From assembly GCA_002403515.1 (NCBI GenBank), contig DHHZ01000127.1, forward strand, positions 25,344 to 89,343: a stretch of 64,000 bases of DNA, in the 5' to 3' direction. A program made the position numbers and the translations under genes. The stretch comes from Legionellales bacterium UBA4759. GTDB lineage: Bacteria; Pseudomonadota; Gammaproteobacteria; Legionellales; Legionellaceae. This document shows positions 29,475-39,578 of the stretch, in pieces. Below the pieces are notes generated by a model. The model ran no database searches and was not told the DNA's origin. It was given only the letters and a program-made list of their open reading frames with translations. The stretch's first letter is position 1; each line of letters starts with the position of its first letter.

Positions 29475-31124
29475 TTATGGGGGGGTTAGATAAATGATTT
29501 TATCAGTAATTTTTTTGATAAAATCTATGCGATGATCAATGATGATAATAATTTTTTCATCAGAAATTGTTTTTAAAATTTTGTGAAAATCCTCTATAAA
29601 ACGAGCATCTAGGTGATTGCAGGGCTCATCAAAAAGTAGTATTTCAGAGTTTGAGTAAAGCGATCTGGCTAGAGCGATGCGTTGAATTTCACCACCAGAT
29701 AGCATAACATTTTTTTCATTTAAAACGGTATTCATTGCCTCAGGTAGACTATCAATAAATGCTTGTAAACCGACTAAGGTAATAATCTCGTCGAGTTTTT
29801 TAAAATTAATTTCATGATGTCTTAATGTTAAATTAAAAATGAGGGTGTCATTAAAAATATGACTGTTTTGAGGCATTAGTGAAATTTTTTTTCGCCAAGA
29901 TTTTTCATTAAATTGATATATACTTTTTTTATTAACCAATATATTGCCTTCAAGTGGTGAATTAAAGCCAAGTAAAAGTTTTAATATCGTTGTTTTGCCA
30001 GAACCATTTTTACCAACAATGCCTAGAATATCGCCTCTTTTAATTTGAAGGGATAAATTCTTAAAAAGATAATTTGTCTGGGTCAGGTATTTAAAAGAAA
30101 TTTTTTCTAAATGAATATCATTAATTTTTTCTTTAAGATTATTTTTTCCAAAAATAGTTAATTCATTTTTTTTGCAATGATTGATGATAGGCGTAAGTCG
30201 CTGGAAGAGAGTTTTAATCGTTTTAAAATTAATAACATACTCTCCTAAGTGACTGATAGGTTCAGCGATGATTTCTGCATACATCAAAAAAACAATTAAT
30301 AATGATGCTGACATTTGACCTTTTAAAATAAAGTATGCACCACACCAAATCACAGTGACAACGCCAAGTAGCTCGGCGACATAATTAAGAGGTAATATTT
30401 TTGCTTCTATATTAAGAAGCTTTTTTTTGTTAAGCATATAATTATCTGTAAGTTTATTCAGAGTACGAGTTACTTTTTTTTCAAGACCAAAAATTTTAAT
30501 AATTTGTAAACCTAAGAACATATCTTGCAGTTTAGATGATAAAGATATTAGATTATTTTGACTTAATTTATTTTTTTCTATCAATGGGTTACCTAGATAT
30601 TGACTAAGGATAATCGATAAAACGCAGTAAGATAAAAAGATAAGAAATATGAGTTTATTTGTTTGATACAAAAAACTTAATATTAAAATAAAAATAAATA
30701 AATGTATTAAGAAAAATTTAAAAAATTCAAATAATTTTACCTCTAGGAGAGAGAGGTCTTGGATAATATGATGCAAAACTTTAGATTTATTCAAGTGAGA
30801 AGATAAACTGATATTTTCAAAAATTATATTTTGATAAAAATATTTTCTTAATTTTGTTGTGATTTCTTGAATAAGATATCCAATATTTTTCATGCACAAA
30901 TAAAAGACATAATAAGTGCTGGAGAGCAGTAATAATAGCTTAAATCCCAATTGATTAATTTTACTGATGTTTTGTCCAGTTAGAGCAATATCAATAACTT
31001 GCTGAAGCACCAAGGGAATATTCACACAAAATAATGATAAAATTATACTCAATAAAACATACAAGCAAATACGAAGTTTTTCATCCGCTAGACAAATTTG
31101 ATATAAAAATCGAAAAATATTCAT
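29475..31124 (-). CDS. ABC transporter, fused membrane and ATPase domains
   Basis: 549 residues. An N-terminal six-helix exporter domain (about 1-305) precedes the ATPase with Walker A GIVGKNGSGKTT, signature LSGGEIQRIALARSLYS and Walker B EILLFDEPCNHLDAR. It is a half-transporter exporter that should work as a homodimer in the inner membrane. It is divergent from the NRPS gene across 137 AT-rich bases, so it is the likely exporter of the peptide product or intermediate. No self-resistance or periplasmic partner is adjacent. The base composition is strongly AT-rich, with long poly-A and poly-T stretches. Confidence 0.9.
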   Translation of the reverse strand: MNIFRFLYQICLADEKLRICLYVLLSIILSLFCVNIPLVLQQVIDIALTGQNISKINQLGFKLLLLLSSTYYVFYLCMKNIGYLIQEITTKLRKYFYQNIIFENISLSSHLNKSKVLHHIIQDLSLLEVKLFEFFKFFLIHLFIFILILSFLYQTNKLIFLIFLSYCVLSIILSQYLGNPLIEKNKLSQNNLISLSSKLQDMFLGLQIIKIFGLEKKVTRTLNKLTDNYMLNKKKLLNIEAKILPLNYVAELLGVVTVIWCGAYFILKGQMSASLLIVFLMYAEIIAEPISHLGEYVINFKTIKTLFQRLTPIINHCKKNELTIFGKNNLKEKINDIHLEKISFKYLTQTNYLFKNLSLQIKRGDILGIVGKNGSGKTTILKLLLGFNSPLEGNILVNKKSIYQFNEKSWRKKISLMPQNSHIFNDTLIFNLTLRHHEINFKKLDEIITLVGLQAFIDSLPEAMNTVLNEKNVMLSGGEIQRIALARSLYSNSEILLFDEPCNHLDARFIEDFHKILKTISDEKIIIIIDHRIDFIKKITDKIIYLTPP

Positions 31125-31261
31125 GCTGATGTCTTTGGTTAAATTTCGTATAAGATTTTTTAAATCTAAATAAATTATAGTTGGTAATTTAGAAAATAAT
31201 GTGGATGAAAAGGACTTTTTTTATTAATCTAAATTAAAAGGATTTTTTTAAGAATTTTCAA

Positions 31262-34200
31262 ATGATAAAAACGTCACCTTATATTTATAGTTTTTGGTAT
31301 GATTATTGTTTAAATCCTGGTCGTTTTGATTATCACATTAAATTTGTTCAAAATATTAAAGGTAAGCTAGATATTCCCAAATTGTCTAATGCTCTGAGGC
31401 TACTAATTAATCAGTATGAGGTTTTTAATTATCATCTATGCGAAAAGAATAATGTTTTATATTGGGTTGAAAATAAGAATATCAATGAATTAGTTATTAT
31501 CGATAATCATCCTGATAGTATTGATAAATTTTTACATCAACCTTTTTCTTTAGATATAGAACCTTTATATCGATTTGGCTTGGTTATAAAAGATGAAAAT
31601 GATTTTGAATTGCTATTGGTCGTGCATCATGTGCTTTTGAGTGGTCGCCAGTTTTCAGATTTTTGTCAGCAGTTGAGTTTTTTTTATAATCATGGAACTC
31701 AAACAAATCTTCAAATAAAGCAGTTACAGAAATTATCTCAAAAATATAATGAAATTGTGGAAGATTTAACCCAAAAGGGTGCTTTAGATTTTTGGGCCAA
31801 AATTTTTAAACAAAAAAGTTTAATCAATGATGCAGGATTTTCTGGAAATTCTACCTTAGGCCGAGTGTCAGCAGTCTACTCTAAAATTCCAAAAAGAAAC
31901 GAGGTTGGCTTTTCGCATTTATTTTTGACTTGGGGATTGCTTTTAGCGAAGTATGCTTTGAATAACCGATATATATTAGTTTATCCCATGAGTATTTCAG
32001 AAGCAGATCAATTAGGTCATGGAGCCTGGGTTAACTCATTGCCTTATGAAATTGAATTTGATGAAAAAGAAACATTTGAAGACTTACTCGAAAAATTTAG
32101 GCAATTCACCTTGAGTCTTAAAATTAATAACAATTTAAAATATAGTTTTTTCCCATTCGGTAAAATATTATCCATTTCATCAGAGCATGCATTAAAAGAA
32201 GGTTTTGCACAAACTAATTTTTGTGATTTGGACTGTCAATTGACATTTGAAGGATGTGAAGTTGATATTAATTTAGATTTGCAATTAAGTGCTTATGGAG
32301 AACGGTTAAGATTAGAATATGAGGAGCGTGAAGAATCCTTTTTTTTCAGGATTGTTTATCAAGAGGAGTGCTTTTCACGTGAATGGATTGAATTGTTAAG
32401 TGAACAGTATCAAAGTCTTGTACAAAAATGCTTTGATTTTCCTCACGAGCCACTTTCCAAGATTAGTGTATTAACCGCCAAAGAATACCAAACTCAGATT
32501 TATGATTGGAACAATACCCAAAAAGATTTTCCTAAAATTACACTTCACCAACTATTTACTGAACAAGCTCGAAAGACCCCACAGCAAATTGCCTTGGTGT
32601 TTGAAGACCATCACCTCACCTATCAGCAATTAGATGAGCGGAGCAATCAACTGGCAAGACTGATTCAAGCCCAAAATCCAACAGAGCTTGTATGTCTTTG
32701 TTTGGAAAGAAGCTTGGAGATGGTGGTTGCAATACTTGCCGTTCTTAAAGCAGGTTGTGCTTATGTGCCAATGGACCCCAATGCGCCAAAAGGGCGTATT
32801 GAGCATATGTTAGAGGATACAAAAACCAATCTTATACTTAGTCAAAGTTTTGTTGACCAAGACTTTGGTATTAAGCGCATCAACTTAGACAAACATAACT
32901 ATTTTACTGAATCGACCAACCCCATACAAAACACAAGAACCCCAAAAGATTTAGCGTATGTGATTTACACTTCAGGTACCACAGGATTACCAAAAGGGGT
33001 GATGGTGGAGCATGGTAGTGTTATCAATTATGCTGCAAATGTTCGGCCTTATTTTAAAGATATTGTGCGCATTGATTTTTCAACAGGTTACATATTTGAC
33101 TTAAGTATTACTAGTTTTCTATTGCCATTGCTATGCGGAAAGATTATTTGTATCTATGCTGGAAGAATTGAAAATATAGAAAATTACATTCAGCATCTAA
33201 AAACCAATAATATTGATTTTGTTAAACACACGCCTCGCTATCTCTCTCAGCTCCAAAACCACCATAGCCAGCTAAACATCAAAAGATGTTTTGTGGGTGG
33301 AGAAAAACTTGAAGGGGTAATGGTTGACCAAATAAGTAAATGTTTTAAAGAGGTATATGATGAATATGGTCCTACAGAAACAACTGTTGGTGCGATGATA
33401 GTTAATGCAGAATCTCATTTAGGCATTGGCAAGCCTTATGCTAATACAAAAATATATATCCTCGACCAAAAACTAAACCCGCTCCCTATTGGCGCTATAG
33501 GCGAGCTTTATATTGGAGGGGCGGGTGTTGCAAGAGGTTATCTCAATCGCCCTGAGCTCACCCAAGAGCGTTTTATCCAAAATCCATTTGCAGAAGGAAG
33601 AATTTATAAGACAGGAGATTTGGTGAGGTATCTGCCAGATGGGAATTTAGAATATATAGGTAGAAATGATTTTCAAGTTAAAATCAGAGGCTTTCGGGTA
33701 GAACTTGGTGAAATTGAAAACACCATATCTCATTTCCCGGGAATTCAACAATGTAGTGTTCAATATTTTACTGAGCCTAAGAGCATCTTAGTTGGCTATT
33801 ATGTCGCCCATCAAGCAATTGATAAAAACGAATTGCGTGTATATTTAGAAAGCAAGCTTCCCGATTACATGCTACCGAATGTATTTATTTCGCTTAACCA
33901 ATTACCATTGACCGTCAATGGTAAATTAGATCGTAAAGCTTTACCAATTCCTGAATTTAAAGGTGAAGAGTATATTGCTCCCAGAAACGAACTCGAACAA
34001 AGTATTGCTCATATCTGGCAAGAGCTACTTCAGGTTGAACGTGTTGGTATACAAGATGATTTCTTTAAATTGGGTGGAAATTCAATAGAAGCTATTCGAA
34101 TTATTTCCCTAATAAAAGAATTGGGTTATCAACTGCAACTGAAAGAATTAATCACTCAACGAAATATTGCCAATATTATCCCAAAATTGACACCCATTGA

Positions 34201-35407
34201 AAAAAAGAAAGATTTGTTTGTAGAACTTGATGGAGAGTTTAATTTATTACCCAGCCAATATTGGTTTTTTAATATGGGTTTTGAAAATCCTCATCATTGG
34301 AATTACACATTTATGGTAAAGGTTCCTCCGTTGGATACTAGTCGTCTTAATCAAGCAATTTGTGACTTATGTGATAATCATGATGCTTTGAGATTGAGAT
34401 TTAAAAATGACAAACAATATTATAGCAATCTCAATTTGTTAGGTAGTATAGAGTGTTTTCATATGCATGAGGTCAATTTTACAGCGTTACAATCAGATTT
34501 CAATTTGAATGAAGGTCCAACGTGGCGTATTGCATACATTCATGGTTATGCAGATGGGAGTTGTCGATTATTTTGCGCATTTCATCATTTAATTATGGAT
34601 CCATTTTCAGAGTCTATTTTTGTTGAGGATTTGAAAAAGCTCTATGATGGTCATGAATTAAATAATAAAACTGCAAGTTTTAAAGAATGGGTGATAAACA
34701 TCCCTAAAGATAATTATGACTGGTCAAATGAAATTATCACCCATGATGACTATGAAATTACGGCTCATCCAATTCAACAAAAAATTATTTTCGACGAGCA
34801 ATTTACGCGCAGACTTTTAAAAATAGCGTATAAAACTTATGATACTCAAATTAATAATTTATTATTGTCAGCATTGGTGATAGCTATTAATAAATCCTTA
34901 CTTTTAAATTCATTTAGTATAACTCACGAGGGTCATGGCCGTGATAGTTTTAATGGTATAGATGTTTCTCGAACTATTGGTTGGTTTTCAACATGCTATC
35001 CTTTGAAATTAAATTATTTTGATTCAATTACAGACATCATTTTGAATGTTAAAGAAAAATTAAATAATATTCCTTTTAATGGACTTTCTTTTTGTGAGAA
35101 TGAGCATATCCGTTGTCCTAATATTACGTTTAATTATGTTGGTAGATATCAGCATTTATCAGATTCAGATTGGAAAATCATTTTTCATGAGGATATTGGC
35201 AAGACATCTGGAAAAGAAAACAAGGACCTTGATATTCATAGAGACTTTATTTTAGACATGAATGGGGGAATTTTGAATGATTGTCTCCATTTTTCCATTG
35301 TTTCTTATGTTGAGAAAATGGTAAATTTTCATTTTCATTACCAAGAAGCTTTGGTTGAAGTTGTAGAGCACTGTGAGAAAAGTTTAAGTTTTGAGTCAAA
35401 CAGTTGA
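31262..35407 (+). CDS. Single-module non-ribosomal peptide synthetase, C-A-PCP-E
   Basis: 1381 residues. The condensation-like domain (about 1-420) has HHVLLSG, so the second His is kept but the Asp of HHxxxDG is Ser. The adenylation domain (about 430-905) has YTSGTTGLPKG, EYGPTETTV, KTGDLVRYLPDG and NGKLDRKA. The carrier domain has LGGNSIEA (phosphopantetheine Ser941). The epimerisation-like domain has HHLIMD, EGHGRD, DVSRTIGWF and NYVGRYQHL. Pocket residues read by eye, D613 L614 T617 K655 F677 G679 E701 V709 G710 and K888, give DLTKFGEVGK, one change from the published Asn-type code DLTKLGEVGK. No thioesterase is present. The start is ATG with a weak AAGAA ribosome site. Confidence 0.93.
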   Translation: MIKTSPYIYSFWYDYCLNPGRFDYHIKFVQNIKGKLDIPKLSNALRLLINQYEVFNYHLCEKNNVLYWVENKNINELVIIDNHPDSIDKFLHQPFSLDIEPLYRFGLVIKDENDFELLLVVHHVLLSGRQFSDFCQQLSFFYNHGTQTNLQIKQLQKLSQKYNEIVEDLTQKGALDFWAKIFKQKSLINDAGFSGNSTLGRVSAVYSKIPKRNEVGFSHLFLTWGLLLAKYALNNRYILVYPMSISEADQLGHGAWVNSLPYEIEFDEKETFEDLLEKFRQFTLSLKINNNLKYSFFPFGKILSISSEHALKEGFAQTNFCDLDCQLTFEGCEVDINLDLQLSAYGERLRLEYEEREESFFFRIVYQEECFSREWIELLSEQYQSLVQKCFDFPHEPLSKISVLTAKEYQTQIYDWNNTQKDFPKITLHQLFTEQARKTPQQIALVFEDHHLTYQQLDERSNQLARLIQAQNPTELVCLCLERSLEMVVAILAVLKAGCAYVPMDPNAPKGRIEHMLEDTKTNLILSQSFVDQDFGIKRINLDKHNYFTESTNPIQNTRTPKDLAYVIYTSGTTGLPKGVMVEHGSVINYAANVRPYFKDIVRIDFSTGYIFDLSITSFLLPLLCGKIICIYAGRIENIENYIQHLKTNNIDFVKHTPRYLSQLQNHHSQLNIKRCFVGGEKLEGVMVDQISKCFKEVYDEYGPTETTVGAMIVNAESHLGIGKPYANTKIYILDQKLNPLPIGAIGELYIGGAGVARGYLNRPELTQERFIQNPFAEGRIYKTGDLVRYLPDGNLEYIGRNDFQVKIRGFRVELGEIENTISHFPGIQQCSVQYFTEPKSILVGYYVAHQAIDKNELRVYLESKLPDYMLPNVFISLNQLPLTVNGKLDRKALPIPEFKGEEYIAPRNELEQSIAHIWQELLQVERVGIQDDFFKLGGNSIEAIRIISLIKELGYQLQLKELITQRNIANIIPKLTPIEKKKDLFVELDGEFNLLPSQYWFFNMGFENPHHWNYTFMVKVPPLDTSRLNQAICDLCDNHDALRLRFKNDKQYYSNLNLLGSIECFHMHEVNFTALQSDFNLNEGPTWRIAYIHGYADGSCRLFCAFHHLIMDPFSESIFVEDLKKLYDGHELNNKTASFKEWVINIPKDNYDWSNEIITHDDYEITAHPIQQKIIFDEQFTRRLLKIAYKTYDTQINNLLLSALVIAINKSLLLNSFSITHEGHGRDSFNGIDVSRTIGWFSTCYPLKLNYFDSITDIILNVKEKLNNIPFNGLSFCENEHIRCPNITFNYVGRYQHLSDSDWKIIFHEDIGKTSGKENKDLDIHRDFILDMNGGILNDCLHFSIVSYVEKMVNFHFHYQEALVEVVEHCEKSLSFESNS

Positions 35408-35436
35408 TTGTTTTTTGAAATTTTAGGGAGAGTTTA

Positions 35437-35462
35437 AATGCTGTGCATTGCTGCACAGCATT
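35437..35462. terminator. Hairpin between NRPS and nrdB
   Basis: AATGCTGTGC / GCACAGCATT make a perfect 10-bp stem with a 6-base loop between convergent genes. T tracts on either side are weak. Confidence 0.55.
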
Positions 35463-35470
35463 AAGAGGTA

Positions 35471-36571
35471 TTAATCATCCCAGCTTAGAGTACCGCCAGC
35501 TTGGTATTCAATGACACGGGTTTCAAAGAAGTTTTTCTCTTTTTTCAGATCAAGCATTTCACTCATCCATGGGAATGGATTTTGTGCACCAGGATATTGT
35601 TCTGGTAAGCCGATTTGATTGAAACGACGATTGGCAATGAATTCCAAGTATTCACGGAATAGTTCCGCATTCATGCCTAAAATGCCATTGGGCATAGTGT
35701 CTTTAGCGTATTGATATTCTAAATCCACACCTTCTTTGATCATTTTGATCATGTCTGCTTGGAACTCAGCAGTCCACAAATGTGGGTTTTCAATCTTGAT
35801 TTGGTTAATCACATCGATACCAAAATTCATGTGCATTGATTCATCACGTAAAATGTATTGGAACTGTTCTGCGGTACCTACCATTTTATTACGACGACCC
35901 ATTGATAGAATTTGGGTAAAGCCGACATAGAAGAAAATACCTTCAAAGACGACATAGAATGCAATCAAGTCTCTGAGTAAGCGTTGATCGTTTTCAGGTG
36001 TACCTGTTGAGAAGTTTTGATCACCTAAACTTTGTGTGAAAGGTAGTGCCCATGCCGCTTTGGTTGAAACTGATGGTACTTCACGATACATGTTAAACAC
36101 TTCAGCTTCATCTAAACCAAGGCTTTGAATAATGTATTGATAAGCATGCGTATGCAATGCTTCTTCAAAGGCTTGACGTAATAAAAATTGACGACATTCT
36201 GGGTTGGTGATGTGACGGTAAACTGCCAATACCAAATTGTTCGCAACTAAAGAATCTGCTGTTGAGAAAAACCCTAGATTTCTTTTAATAATGGTTCTTT
36301 CTTCTGGTGTTAAGCCATTGGGGTCATTCCACAATGCCAAGTCAGCACCCATGCTAATTTCATTGGGCATCCAGTGATTAGCGCATCCAGTTAAATATTT
36401 ATCCCAGGCCCAATTGTATTTGAAGGGCACGAGCTGATTGAGGTCAGCACGACAATTGATGATTTTTTTGTCATCAACATGAATGCGTGCTGCACCCATT
36501 TCTAAATTTTCTAAGCCAGTTGCTCCAACTGGCTGATGAGATTGATTGGTTGTTGTAGATAGATTTTCCAT
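35471..36571 (-). CDS. nrdB: Ribonucleoside-diphosphate reductase beta subunit, class Ia
   Basis: 366 residues. It carries the di-iron site and tyrosyl radical of aerobic ribonucleotide reductase. Metal ligands are visible in [30 protein letters not shown] and [10 protein letters not shown]. In EALHTHAY the Tyr stands at the spacing of E. coli Tyr122, so this is a radical-Tyr enzyme rather than the Phe-containing chlamydial type. It lies 9 bases after nrdA with an AGGAGA ribosome site, forming one operon. Confidence 0.96.
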   Translation of the reverse strand: MENLSTTTNQSHQPVGATGLENLEMGAARIHVDDKKIINCRADLNQLVPFKYNWAWDKYLTGCANHWMPNEISMGADLALWNDPNGLTPEERTIIKRNLGFFSTADSLVANNLVLAVYRHITNPECRQFLLRQAFEEALHTHAYQYIIQSLGLDEAEVFNMYREVPSVSTKAAWALPFTQSLGDQNFSTGTPENDQRLLRDLIAFYVVFEGIFFYVGFTQILSMGRRNKMVGTAEQFQYILRDESMHMNFGIDVINQIKIENPHLWTAEFQADMIKMIKEGVDLEYQYAKDTMPNGILGMNAELFREYLEFIANRRFNQIGLPEQYPGAQNPFPWMSEMLDLKKEKNFFETRVIEYQAGGTLSWDD

Positions 36572-36580
36572 TTTTTTCTC

Positions 36581-39400
36581 CTATTGGCAAGCTTCGCAAT
36601 CGGGATTATCGATTGAACAAGCTAGAGGGGCTGGATTAATTTTTACTGCATTTAATGCACCATCGCTAATGGTTGATTTTTCAGCGTTACTGGCACCTAA
36701 ACTGCGTAGATAATAGGTGGTTTTTAAGCCACGCAACCAAGCCAAACGATATAAGGAATCAAGTTTCTTACCCGATGGTTGAGCCATGTAAATGTTGAGT
36801 GACTGTGCTTGGTCAATCCATTTCTGGCGACGTGAAGCAGCCTCAACCAACCAGTGTGGCTCAATTTCAAAAGCAGTTGCAAAACGTGCTTTGAGATCAT
36901 CTGGTACACGACTGATTTCTTGAACACTACCATTAAAGAATTTGAGATCATTGACCATGACATTGTCCCAAATTTTTAAGGCCTTGAGTTCACGTACTAA
37001 ATACGGATTTACAACAGTAAACTCACCAGACAAATTCGATTTCACATACAAGTTTTGATAGGTTGGCTCAATCGATTGGGCGACACCACAAATATTAGAA
37101 ATGGTTGCTGTAGGTGCAATGGCCATAATATTCGAGTTACGAATACCTTGAGTTCTGACCTTGGTACGTAAAGTTTCCCATTCTAATTTTTGGCCTCTAT
37201 CTTGTTCTAATGAGTGGCCTCTGGCTTGTTGTAAGAGATTAATCGAATCGATTGGTAAAATACCTTTACTCCACAATGAACCTTCATAACTTTCATAAGC
37301 ACCACGCTCCTTGGCTAAATCGCAAGAGGCATGAATGGCATAATAACTAATCAACTCCATCGAGTAATCAGCGAAATCAATAGCTTGGTTCGAAGCATAG
37401 TTGATTTTTAATTCATATAAAGCATCTTGGAAGCCCATGACACCCATACCAATAGGGCGATGCTTTAAGTTTGAGTTACGTGCTTGTGGTACTGAGTAGT
37501 AATTAATATCTATGACATTATCGAGCATACGAATAGCCAAACGGATGGTTTTTTCGAGTTTTTTCTCGTCTAGTTTTCCGTTTTTGATATGCGCAGGCAA
37601 GTTCACACTACCCAAGTTACACACAGCAATTTCATCTTCCGAGGTATTTAAAGTAATCTCTGTACAAAGATTCGAGCTATGAATAACACCGGCGTGTTGT
37701 TGTGGTGAACGCAAATTGCAAGGATCTTTGAAGGTTAACCATGGGTGGCCTGTTTCAAACAGCATAGAAAGCATTTTACGCCATAGCTGAATTGCAGGAA
37801 TCGACTTGGTATTACGTAATTTACCAGCACGTGCAAGCTCTTCATACTCTTGGTAACGTTTTTCAAAAGCTACACCATATGAATCATGTAAATCTGGTGC
37901 TTCTTCTGGGGAAAATAAGGTCCATTCACCTTGCTCTTCAACACGTTTCATGAATAAATCTGGAACCCATAAAGCGGTATTCATATCATGGGTTCGACGT
38001 CTATCGTCACCAGTATTTTTACGTAATTCTAGGAACTCTTCAACGTCACGATGCCAACATTCTAAATAAGCACAAACCGCGCCTTTGCGTTTTCCGCCTT
38101 GATTGACAGCAACTGCAGTCGCATTGGCAACATTTAAGAAAGGTACCACACCTTGTGATTTGCCGTTGGTGCCTTGAATATGGGCGCCCATTGCACGCAC
38201 AGGGGTCCAGTCATTACCTAAACCACCAGCGAATTTAGACAATAATGCATTGTCTTTGATAGCACTGTAAATACCATCTAAGCGATCTGGAATGGTGGTT
38301 AAGTAGCAACTTGATAATTGTGGACGAATGGTTCCAGAGTTAAATAAAGTCGGTGTTGAAGCCATGTAATCAAAGCTTGAAAGCAATTGATAAAATTGAA
38401 TGGCCCAATGTTCTTTATCCTTTTCACGCATCGCCAAGCCCATTGCAACACGCATGAAAAATGCTTGTGGCAATTCATAACGTTTGCCATGTTCATGTAT
38501 GAAATAGCGATCATATAAAGTTTGTAAACCCAAATAAGTAAAGTCTAAATCACGTTCTGCTTTAAGGGATTGACCGAGTTTGTCCAAATCAAAGTTTGCA
38601 AGAGAGGCATCGAGTAAGCCTTGTTTAATGCCATGTGCAATGTATGTTTTAAAATATTGGGTATAACGTTGAGCCATATCTTCTTGTGATACAGGCGCAG
38701 GCATATTCAAGTGTAAAAATGCTTCTTGTCTTAGGGTGTTTAATAACAAGCGAGCACTGACTTGGCTATAATTGGGTTCAGTTTCAATAAAAGCACGCGC
38801 AGCCATAATTAGTGCTTTATGTACATCTTCTAACTTTGCTTGGTGGTAGAGATTGCGCAGAGCTTCTTGTGCAACCATTTCAGCAGACACATCTTTGAGA
38901 TTTAAACAGGCTTCTTCAACAATTGCGGTTAACCAATTGGGGTCAAGCGGTTGTAATTCCCCATTCGGCATGGTTATCAATAAGGTTTTGTCATCTTGAG
39001 CGGCAGCAGCTTGTGTTGCTTGACGCACTTTACGACGTTCTTCACGATACAATACATAAGCACGAGCGACTTGATATTCACCGCCTCTCATCAGCGCTAA
39101 TTCAACTTGATCTTGAATTTCTTCAATATGAATATTTCCACCAGTTGGTAAACGCTTATGAAAAGTCTCACTAATATGCTGAGTCATTTGGTCGAGTTGC
39201 TGAAAAATACGGCTTGATGCAGCAGCAGCAATTCCTTCCATTGCAATAAATGCTTTATTGATGGCAATTTTGATTTTATTTTCATCATAAGGAACCACAG
39301 TGCCATTACGTTTAATGACATTGAGTTGACCAATTGCATAAAAATTAGACTGCCCTTGGGGAGGAGCTGTTATTGTTTGTTGAATTTCTTGTGTCTCCAT
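36581..39400 (-). CDS. nrdA: Ribonucleoside-diphosphate reductase alpha subunit, class Ia, extended N-terminus
   Basis: 939 residues, about 180 more than E. coli NrdA and similar to the P. aeruginosa form. A first ATP-cone starts with LNVIKRNGTVVPYDENKI (about 27-45) and a second, diverged cone follows from about 150. Catalytic features: SSCYLTT, SNLCTEI (Asn-Cys-Glu triad), CNLGSVNL, PTATISNI, and the C-terminal CEAC redox pair. The ATP-cones give allosteric dATP shut-off. The upstream region carries a DnaA box and NrdR-like sites. Confidence 0.97.
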   Translation of the reverse strand: METQEIQQTITAPPQGQSNFYAIGQLNVIKRNGTVVPYDENKIKIAINKAFIAMEGIAAAASSRIFQQLDQMTQHISETFHKRLPTGGNIHIEEIQDQVELALMRGGEYQVARAYVLYREERRKVRQATQAAAAQDDKTLLITMPNGELQPLDPNWLTAIVEEACLNLKDVSAEMVAQEALRNLYHQAKLEDVHKALIMAARAFIETEPNYSQVSARLLLNTLRQEAFLHLNMPAPVSQEDMAQRYTQYFKTYIAHGIKQGLLDASLANFDLDKLGQSLKAERDLDFTYLGLQTLYDRYFIHEHGKRYELPQAFFMRVAMGLAMREKDKEHWAIQFYQLLSSFDYMASTPTLFNSGTIRPQLSSCYLTTIPDRLDGIYSAIKDNALLSKFAGGLGNDWTPVRAMGAHIQGTNGKSQGVVPFLNVANATAVAVNQGGKRKGAVCAYLECWHRDVEEFLELRKNTGDDRRRTHDMNTALWVPDLFMKRVEEQGEWTLFSPEEAPDLHDSYGVAFEKRYQEYEELARAGKLRNTKSIPAIQLWRKMLSMLFETGHPWLTFKDPCNLRSPQQHAGVIHSSNLCTEITLNTSEDEIAVCNLGSVNLPAHIKNGKLDEKKLEKTIRLAIRMLDNVIDINYYSVPQARNSNLKHRPIGMGVMGFQDALYELKINYASNQAIDFADYSMELISYYAIHASCDLAKERGAYESYEGSLWSKGILPIDSINLLQQARGHSLEQDRGQKLEWETLRTKVRTQGIRNSNIMAIAPTATISNICGVAQSIEPTYQNLYVKSNLSGEFTVVNPYLVRELKALKIWDNVMVNDLKFFNGSVQEISRVPDDLKARFATAFEIEPHWLVEAASRRQKWIDQAQSLNIYMAQPSGKKLDSLYRLAWLRGLKTTYYLRSLGASNAEKSTISDGALNAVKINPAPLACSIDNPDCEACQ

Positions 39401-39456
39401 TTTTCTCTCCGAGCTATTGGCTGAAGTTTGATTTTGTACAGCGCTTTTTTATTAGA

Positions 39457-39472
39457 ATACTACATATAGTTT
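39457..39472. promoter_or_regulatory. Candidate NrdR box 1
   Basis: ATACTACATATAGTTT matches 13 of 16 positions of the palindromic NrdR consensus ACACTATATATAGTGT. It lies about 60 bases upstream of nrdA. NrdR represses reductase genes when bound to dATP. Confidence 0.5.
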
Positions 39473-39489
39473 TTTTGAACCACATATAC

Positions 39490-39505
39490 TAACAAGATAA
39501 TGTGT
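39490..39505. promoter_or_regulatory. Candidate NrdR box 2
   Basis: TAACAAGATAATGTGT matches 12 of 16 positions of ACACAATATATTGTGT. Its centre is 33 bases from that of box 1, about three helical turns, close to the spacing usual for tandem NrdR boxes. Confidence 0.45.
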
Positions 39506-39544
39506 TTTTGATAAAACTGCAATAGAATAACTTTGCGATTATCC

Positions 39545-39553
39545 TGTGGATAA
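39545..39553 (-). promoter_or_regulatory. Consensus DnaA box upstream of nrdA
   Basis: TTATCCACA on the minus strand is a perfect DnaA box, and TTATCC/GGATAA flank it as a 15-base palindrome (39539-39553). DnaA boxes regulate nrdAB in E. coli, so a role in coupling dNTP supply to replication is plausible. Confidence 0.6.
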
Positions 39554-39578
39554 GTTGTGAAAATGAGGTGTATTTTTT

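Noticed and set aside
31125..31261. Fur-type iron box between the ABC exporter and the NRPS gene, making it a siderophore locus
   Set aside because: No GATAATGATAATCATTATC-like site could be seen. Only AT-rich runs and a short AGATTT/AAATCT repeat (about 31158-31172) occur.
39539..39553. DnaA box as part of a replication origin
   Set aside because: A single box next to nrdA, without dnaA, dnaN or a cluster of boxes, fits nrdA regulation better than oriC.
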